This document shows positions 57,472-64,000 of a stretch of 64,000 nt of DNA, piece after piece. The translations under genes were made by a program, and so were the position numbers. The notes below the pieces were generated by a model, which saw nothing but the letters and a program-made list of their open reading frames with translations, had not been told where the DNA came from and did not search any database. The DNA comes from Leptospira stimsonii (GTDB lineage: Bacteria; Spirochaetota; Leptospiria; Leptospirales; Leptospiraceae): NCBI RefSeq assembly GCF_003545875.1, contig NZ_QHCS01000002.1:1023501-1087500 (forward strand), written 5' to 3'. Each line of letters opens with the position of its first letter. Positions within the stretch are counted from its first letter, which is position 1.

Positions 57472-57667
57472 TCATCAATTTCCCCGCAGAGCAAATTCCG
57501 GTTGCAACGCTCTACTCTGATAAAACTCTGTTTTCCGTTTCAAATACGCATTGCGGCCAAAACTTAGACTTACAATTCGTTTCCAGGAAGAATGGAACCG
57601 TTACAATCAAATTCACTGTCTGAAAGGAGAAGGCCGTAATCTCCGAGGAATTTCCGTTTCCTCAGAA

Positions 57668-57785
57668 CGCGAGGCCTTTGAGTCCAAGATGCGCAAAACG
57701 CGTTATGCGAGCTTTGAGGCAGTATTCTGCTCATTTCTATTTCCACAAAAAAGTTCTGCATTTTTTTGACTCAAAAAGCCTCGCG
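57668..57785. mobile_element. 118-bp MITE-like element with inverted ends
   Basis: The ends CGCGAGGCCTTTGAGTC (57668-57684) and GACTCAAAAAGCCTCGCG (57768-57785) are inverted repeats of 17-18 bp differing by one indel and one base. Inside, a direct partial copy (GCGAGCTTTGAGGC, about 57707-57720) repeats the end motif. No target-site duplication is evident and no transposase is encoded. Only one copy lies in the window, so mobility is an inference that needs the rest of the genome. Confidence 0.5.
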
Positions 57786-58024
57786 CATTTGAAAAAGGAA
57801 TGATTGTGAGTTGGAGTTTTCTCTTTTAGAAAATTCTTTTTACAAGTTTAAGAAATCTCAGATTTCGATTCGCAAAAAAGAAAAATCGGTTTTAGAAAGT
57901 GTTTCTTGCGCGAGAGAATCGAAAACGATCAAAAGCTCCACTGTTCTCGATTCTTTATTTTATTTTGATTTCGAAAATCGGAAGAATTTCTGTCGTTCAA
58001 AAATGAAAGAATGTATTGAAAGAA

Positions 58025-58855
58025 TCAGAAATCCATTTTCAGTCCGGAAATCGGATACTTCATATAAACCGTCGTCGTTCTTGCGCCCGAAGTGATCGTA
58101 AGAAGATCCAAGGGATTCAAACCGATACTGTAAAAGCCTTCGTCGATCATCGCGATTCCAAAACCGGCGCTTTCTTTTTCGTTTAAGAATTCAGGTCGAA
58201 AGAAATCGGCAGAATTCCCTTGGTCAAAGAGCTCTTTGTGTTTGAGTCTGGATTCCTGAATTCTTTCAAAGTCCAAGTGATGAATCGGAGAATCGTTCCG
58301 AATTCGAAAACTCAATTCCTCTTTGGTGATCCGGATCTTGAGTGAGATGTTCATATTGTATTTTTCAATCTTGCTACGAACATCGGAAAGAAACGCTTTT
58401 TCACTTTCCGTCAAAACCTTCTTCTTCGTGCGAATCTTATCTTCCAAAGAAAGAACGGTTTGCACTTGTTTCTTCACCTTATCGGGGACGATATAACGAT
58501 GCATCGCATCCCGTAAAAGTGAGGTCTCCATTATAATCTCAAGAAGGTCCTCGGCGTCTTGACGACTGGATTCTCCCTGTTCTAATTTTTTTAAAAGTTC
58601 GTCTCGGAAGATAATGTGGCGTATGTTCGCCTTGATTGCGTTTAACAACGCTTCCATTAAACCGCTAAAGAGATGAAAGCCGGCTAACGGGTTCGCTCCG
58701 ATTTCTTCTAGAATTCCGTTTACAAGCTCGGAAAGAATATCTCTCGTAGGTTTTGTCAGACCTTTGAGCTCAAGGTGAAAGAATTTTCTCTTTTTGAGAT
58801 CCTCGATATTTTTCAGGATCTCGCTCCCTTTGAGCGCTGTTTTCTGGTTTGCCAT
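58025..58855 (-). CDS. Degenerate GHKL-type ATPase-like protein
   Basis: 276 residues, no signal peptide. The order of motifs resembles a histidine-kinase-type ATPase domain without an HisKA domain: an N-box-like helix LFSGLMEALLNAIKANIRHI, then ISLKIRITKEELSFRIRND (the D-box strand with Asn where the Asp-x-Gly motif is expected) and ESAGFGIAMIDEGFY near a G2-box, ending in TITSGARTTTVYMKYPI. The Gly-rich D-box is not intact, so ATP binding is uncertain. It could be an anti-sigma-factor-like switch kinase. Divergent from the lipoyl gene. Assignment is by pattern only. Confidence 0.6.
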   Translation of the reverse strand: MANQKTALKGSEILKNIEDLKKRKFFHLELKGLTKPTRDILSELVNGILEEIGANPLAGFHLFSGLMEALLNAIKANIRHIIFRDELLKKLEQGESSRQDAEDLLEIIMETSLLRDAMHRYIVPDKVKKQVQTVLSLEDKIRTKKKVLTESEKAFLSDVRSKIEKYNMNISLKIRITKEELSFRIRNDSPIHHLDFERIQESRLKHKELFDQGNSADFFRPEFLNEKESAGFGIAMIDEGFYSIGLNPLDLLTITSGARTTTVYMKYPISGLKMDF

Positions 58856-58879
58856 ATATCCCCACCGAGTTTTTTAGGT

Positions 58880-59179
<300 letters not shown>

Positions 59180-59183
<4 letters not shown>

Positions 59184-60058
59184 AAATTCTTCACCTTTCA
59201 GATCTGCACTTTCCCACTCCGATTCCTTTCTTCCAGTTAAAAGGAAAGATGGTAGTAGGATATTTGAATTATACACTTCGAAGAAGAAAGAAATATCCTC
59301 CCTATATTTGGGATTCCATTTTGAAAAGTGTGGAGACTTTGAAACCGGACGCGATCGTAGTTTCGGGAGACATCACGAACGTTTCGCATGAAAAAGAATT
59401 CCAGACAGCAGGGAAAATATTAAGCGAACTTCCTCAGGATAAGATTTTTTACATCCCTGGAAATCATGATCGCTACACAAAACAGGCCGTAGGCGAACAT
59501 CCGTTTTTCGAAAAGTATTTTTCAAAACTTTCCGGAGAATCAATTTCACATAACGCAGAATACATTCGAATTAAAAAAATCGCGGGTATGCACTTTGTCG
59601 GCTGGGATTCCAGTCTTCCTCTTTCCATTCTAAACGCATATGGAACGATTCATCCGGAGGTAATCTCAAGAACTCAAGAAATTCTTAGAGAAAAAAAAAT
59701 CGAGGATTATATTCTAGTTTGTCATCATCCGATCTGGAATCCCAAAGAAAGACAGGAAACGGTTCATCACCGCTTACTAAATCGGGAAGAAATCGCCAGA
59801 CTTCTACAAAAACAACCGCCTCTCGCTTTTTTACACGGACACGTACATACCAACTGGGTAAAATTTCCCGGCGAGAAAATGCCGTATTACGTCGTCAATT
59901 CCGCTTCCAGCACTCGTCTTTCGGATTCCAAACATGAGTGCGGATTTCACCTGATGGAAATCGAAAAAAAGAATCTTAAAATTCAAAGATATACTTATAA
60001 CCCAGAACAGTCTAAATTTACGGAAGCTCCCTTAGTTTCGTATTCAGAAAAGGAATAA
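59180..60058 (+). CDS. Calcineurin-like metallophosphoesterase
   Basis: 292 residues. Metal ligands in the order of the family: LHLSDLHFP (Asp, His), VVSGDITNV (Asp), IPGNHDRY (Asn, His), VCHHPIWNP (His) and FLHGHVHTNW (His-x-His). The catalytic fold is complete. There is no signal peptide. It resembles CpdA-type cyclic nucleotide phosphodiesterases, but substrate cannot be deduced. It overlaps the lipoyl gene and is one base ahead of mrp. Confidence 0.92.
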
Positions 60059-60059
60059 A

Positions 60060-61106
<1,047 letters not shown>

Positions 61107-61137
61107 AAGGATTTGAGTCTGTTGTACATAAAGAGGC

Positions 61138-61839
<702 letters not shown>

Positions 61840-61845
61840 CAAAAA

Positions 61846-62460
61846 CTATTCTTCTTGGTTGTTTGGATTCCATCTGGGATAGAGATCCAATTCTACGCCT
61901 AAGAGCCTGAAAATTCTCTCGCTAATAAAATCTCCCAGATCTTCCAATGTCTTCGGCATTTGATAAAAACCGGGAGACGCGGGGAGAATCGTTCCACCCG
62001 CGTCGTGGAGTTCCAACATATTCTTAAGATGAATTCTATTGTAAGGCGCCTCCCTCGGAACCAGGACGAGAGTTCTTCTTTCTTTCAAAGTCACGTCTGC
62101 GGCCCTTTCGATCAGATTCTCCGTTAAACCCGCGTTAATCGATGCGATCGTCTTCATGGAACAAGGAAGAACCACCATCGCATTCCAAGGATTGGATCCG
62201 GAGGCGATGTCCGCTCCTATATCCAAAAAATTACGGATCAAAAATTGTTGTTTCGAAATTCCGATTTTGTATTTCGAAAAAATGTAATCGAGGAGTTCCT
62301 TCGCGGAAGAAACGGAACAATTCATCTCTTCCCGAAAAACTCGGAGAGAAGCCGGACTACAGATGAGAAAGGTCGTTCCTTCGACCGTCGAAAGCGCTCG
62401 GATAAATCGTTCCGCGTAAATAGAGCCGCTTGCACCGGCCATTCCTAAAACAAGTTTCAT
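61846..62460 (-). CDS. ubiX: Flavin prenyltransferase UbiX
   Basis: Makes prenylated FMN, the cofactor of UbiD-type decarboxylases. 204 residues with the phosphate-binding LGMAGASGSIYAERFIRAL, FLICSPASLRVF, SGSNPWNAMVVLPCSMKTIASINAG and the second signature LVLVPREAPYNRIHLKNMLEL. The C-terminal GFYQMPKTLEDLGDFI is also typical. It is convergent with the upstream gene (six bases apart) and the same strand as ubiA 317 bases away. Confidence 0.95.
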   Translation of the reverse strand: MKLVLGMAGASGSIYAERFIRALSTVEGTTFLICSPASLRVFREEMNCSVSSAKELLDYIFSKYKIGISKQQFLIRNFLDIGADIASGSNPWNAMVVLPCSMKTIASINAGLTENLIERAADVTLKERRTLVLVPREAPYNRIHLKNMLELHDAGGTILPASPGFYQMPKTLEDLGDFISERIFRLLGVELDLYPRWNPNNQEE

Positions 62461-62777
62461 GAGAACTCCTAAATAAGATTCAACACCTTCTGAACGATTT
62501 CCATTTTACGAAACTGGGAAAATGAATCCCTCCCATTCTTCTCGAGTCAGAAATTCGGATCCTGAACGGATCTCTTTTTGGGATCGGATTTGTAAGAGTT
62601 CCTACTTCTTCCATTCTTTCGGACTGAAAGAAAACGAAACAAAAGTGTCACCTCGTTTTGTACTAAATGATCTCCGATTACGATTTCCGATTTCGTGGAG
62701 GACGTTATGGAGGACGTTATTACGTGGATCCTCATCGAATTCGGCTCCCAAGGTTTCAAAGGCGATCGTGTCCTTTC
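62461..62777. other. Intergenic region, no gene seen
   Basis: 317 bases between ubiX and ubiA. It holds a tandem 12-bp repeat GGAGGACGTTAT (62697-62708, 62709-62720). A plus-strand frame runs through it but reaches into ubiA and has no family character. The promoter for ubiX probably lies here; I cannot place it. Confidence 0.6.
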
Positions 62778-63677
62778 CTAACTTCCTAACAGGACTAAAA
62801 AAAAGAAACGATCCGCGAGCAATCCTCCAAAAAGAATCAGAGAAATGTAAGAATGAATCTGATAGAACTTCGGTGGAAAAATATTCTCACCCGCACCTCT
62901 CGCGATTTTGTGTTCTTGAAAAAGATAATAAGAAGTGATCAAAAGAAAGAGCAAAAACACAGGACCGAGACCGGATACGATTCCCGCCGCAAATAATAGG
63001 ACGATACAGAGAACGTGATTGATCGCCGCGATCCAAAGAGAAGAATTTCGTCCAAATTTTGACGGCACTGAAAACAATCCTTCCTTTCGATCGAACTCTT
63101 GGTCTTGAAGCGCGTAGAGAATATCAAAGCCTGCCAAATTGAATGCGAGTCCGAAAGTCCAGAGTAGGGGTTCTAAAACGATTTCTTGTCGAATCGCCAC
63201 CCAAGTAGCAAGCGGAGCGAGACCGATAGAAAATCCAAGAACCCAGTGACAGAGCCAAGTAAAACGTTTTGCAAGAGAATAACACAATAGAATAAAGAGT
63301 GTCGGAAACGAGAGCGCAAACGCCATCGAATTGATCCACCAACTCACAAAACAAAATCCGATTGAAGACAAGACCACAAAAAGACCGGCGGAACGAATCG
63401 AAATTTTTCCTGCGGGAATTTCTCGATCTACGGTTCTTTGATTTTTCGCATCGATATCTCGGTCTACGATTCGATTGAATCCCATCGCGGCCGATCTCGC
63501 CAAAACCATGGAAATCAGAATCAAAAAAGAAAGAATCAACCATTCTATCGGAGATTTATCGTGCGTTTTGAGAAAGGCGAGGACAAATGCAATTCCAGCA
63601 AACGGAAGCGCGAAGAGCGTATGCGAAAACTTGATGAGACTTCCATACTGCTTCAGGGATTTTAGACTCAGATTCAT
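62778..63677 (-). CDS. ubiA: UbiA-family prenyltransferase
   Basis: Attaches a polyprenyl chain to an aromatic acceptor in quinone synthesis. 299 residues with about nine membrane helices. Both aspartate-rich motifs are present: FNRIVDRDIDAKNQ (NxxxDxxxD) with the following TVDREIPAGKIS, and ALQDQEFDRKEG (DxxxD). In organisms that make menaquinone through the futalosine route a UbiA-type enzyme (MqnP) and UbiX take part; which pathway applies here cannot be read from two genes. It is separated from ubiX by 317 bases on the same strand. Confidence 0.93.
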   Translation of the reverse strand: MNLSLKSLKQYGSLIKFSHTLFALPFAGIAFVLAFLKTHDKSPIEWLILSFLILISMVLARSAAMGFNRIVDRDIDAKNQRTVDREIPAGKISIRSAGLFVVLSSIGFCFVSWWINSMAFALSFPTLFILLCYSLAKRFTWLCHWVLGFSIGLAPLATWVAIRQEIVLEPLLWTFGLAFNLAGFDILYALQDQEFDRKEGLFSVPSKFGRNSSLWIAAINHVLCIVLLFAAGIVSGLGPVFLLFLLITSYYLFQEHKIARGAGENIFPPKFYQIHSYISLILFGGLLADRFFFLVLLGS

Positions 63678-63800
63678 AGTTTGGATCGGATCCTGCCTTT
63701 TTGGAAATCGGAACTATTTCCAAAATTCTTTTCCAACACAAAATCAAAGAGAAAGCTTAAAAATCGATGATTTTTTCTCCGGTCTCCAAAGGATACGCTT

Positions 63801-64000
63801 ATGGCCCAAACTCTTACTTCCTCTCCGGTTTCCGCGGAGTCCATTCGAACTTTTTTAAAAAAAATCATAGAAGATCCGAAGATTCATTCCCGCTGGTTGA
63901 ATACGATTTCCTTTTTGGAACATATGGGTTCTCGTAAAATCCTTGCGACACAGAGCGATTTTGGAATGGGAGAAATGATTCTCAGACACGCATCGGAAGA
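63801..64000 (+). CDS. 5' part of a gene cut by the window edge
   Basis: 66 codons open at the right edge, starting at ATG 63801 with AAAGGA about 10 bases upstream. The protein begins MAQTLTSSPVSAESIRTFLK and reads on to GEMILRHASEE. The end of the visible part (ILRHASEE) is reminiscent of ferritin-like helices with E-x-x-H metal ligands, but that is a guess from a short stretch. It is divergent from ubiA. Confidence 0.65.
   Translation, partial: MAQTLTSSPVSAESIRTFLKKIIEDPKIHSRWLNTISFLEHMGSRKILATQSDFGMGEMILRHASE

Larger units (their letters stand above)
57403..58024. other. Intergenic region, no gene seen
   Basis: 622 bases between the dehydrogenase gene and the convergent GHKL-like gene. 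It contains the terminator at 57426-57471 and a MITE-like element at 57668-57785. Short reading frames of 60-95 residues are Ser/Lys/Phe-rich and not called. Confidence 0.65.

Noticed and set aside
57811..58095. Plus-strand frame of 94 codons
   Set aside because: Overlaps the end of the GHKL-like gene, Ser/Lys-rich, no support.
62522..62938. Plus-strand frame of 138 codons
   Set aside because: More than 150 bases lie antisense inside ubiA and there is no family match.

Overview
The window is a gene-dense chromosomal segment of a Leptospira, almost certainly from the pathogenic (P1) clade. The evidence is the citramalate synthase at 50868-52412, which I recognise as a near match to the characterised L. 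interrogans enzyme, together with Leptospira-type gspN, LptC/LptA, class II ribonucleotide reductase and RpoN/HprK gene orders. It is not L. interrogans itself, because the remembered CimA sequence differs at many positions. No rRNA, CRISPR array, prophage or intact insertion sequence is visible. The only mobile-like element is a 118-bp inverted-repeat unit at 57668-57785.

Layout. 1-7797: pyrG (5' end cut off), kdsA, lptC, lptA, lptB, rpoN, hprK and ptsH, a tightly packed run for LPS export, sigma-54 and a PTS-type regulatory couple. 7816-16319: an NtrY/NtrX-like two-component pair, a four-cysteine uracil-DNA-glycosylase-like protein, priA, fmt, a kinase-less PASTA protein and rpe. 16442-22200: rpsP, khpA, rimM, trmD, rplS and rnhB, then a FliK-like protein, an FlhB C-domain protein, a degenerate HD-GYP protein, yraN and a small conserved-looking gene. 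22220-23749: comM on the minus strand. 23994-37486: a lipoprotein, a LysM/M23 endopeptidase and gspCDEFGHIJKLMN, a nearly complete type II secretion system without a prepilin peptidase.

38083-41682 is nrdJ on the minus strand, followed by tRNA-Asn, a diheme cytochrome c, a small membrane protein, xseB, xseA, an AI-2E-family permease and a secreted hypothetical, all minus. dedA follows on the plus strand, then an App1-type phosphatase (minus). 50560-56026 holds an Smr protein, cimA, pth, xerC, hslV and hslU. 56131-57402 is a lipoprotein of the sugar dehydrogenase (GSDH) family. 58025-64000 holds a GHKL-like protein (minus), a free-standing lipoyl domain, a metallophosphoesterase, Mrp, a UVR-motif protein, ubiX and ubiA (both minus), and the start of a gene cut by the right edge.

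The genes group by function: lipopolysaccharide synthesis and export (pyrG, kdsA, lptCAB), nitrogen/sigma-54 control (rpoN, hprK, ptsH, ntrYX-like), translation and RNA maintenance (fmt, rpsP to rnhB, pth), protein secretion (gsp), proteolysis (hslUV) and DNA maintenance (priA, xseAB, xerC, comM). Three gene orders match those known from Bacillus: priA-fmt-(prkC locus)-rpe, rpsP-khpA-rimM-trmD-rplS-rnhB-ylqG-ylqH, and codV/xerC-clpQ/hslV-clpY/hslU. The most interesting observations are genes whose catalytic part looks lost or altered inside these conserved contexts, and several structured non-coding stretches.
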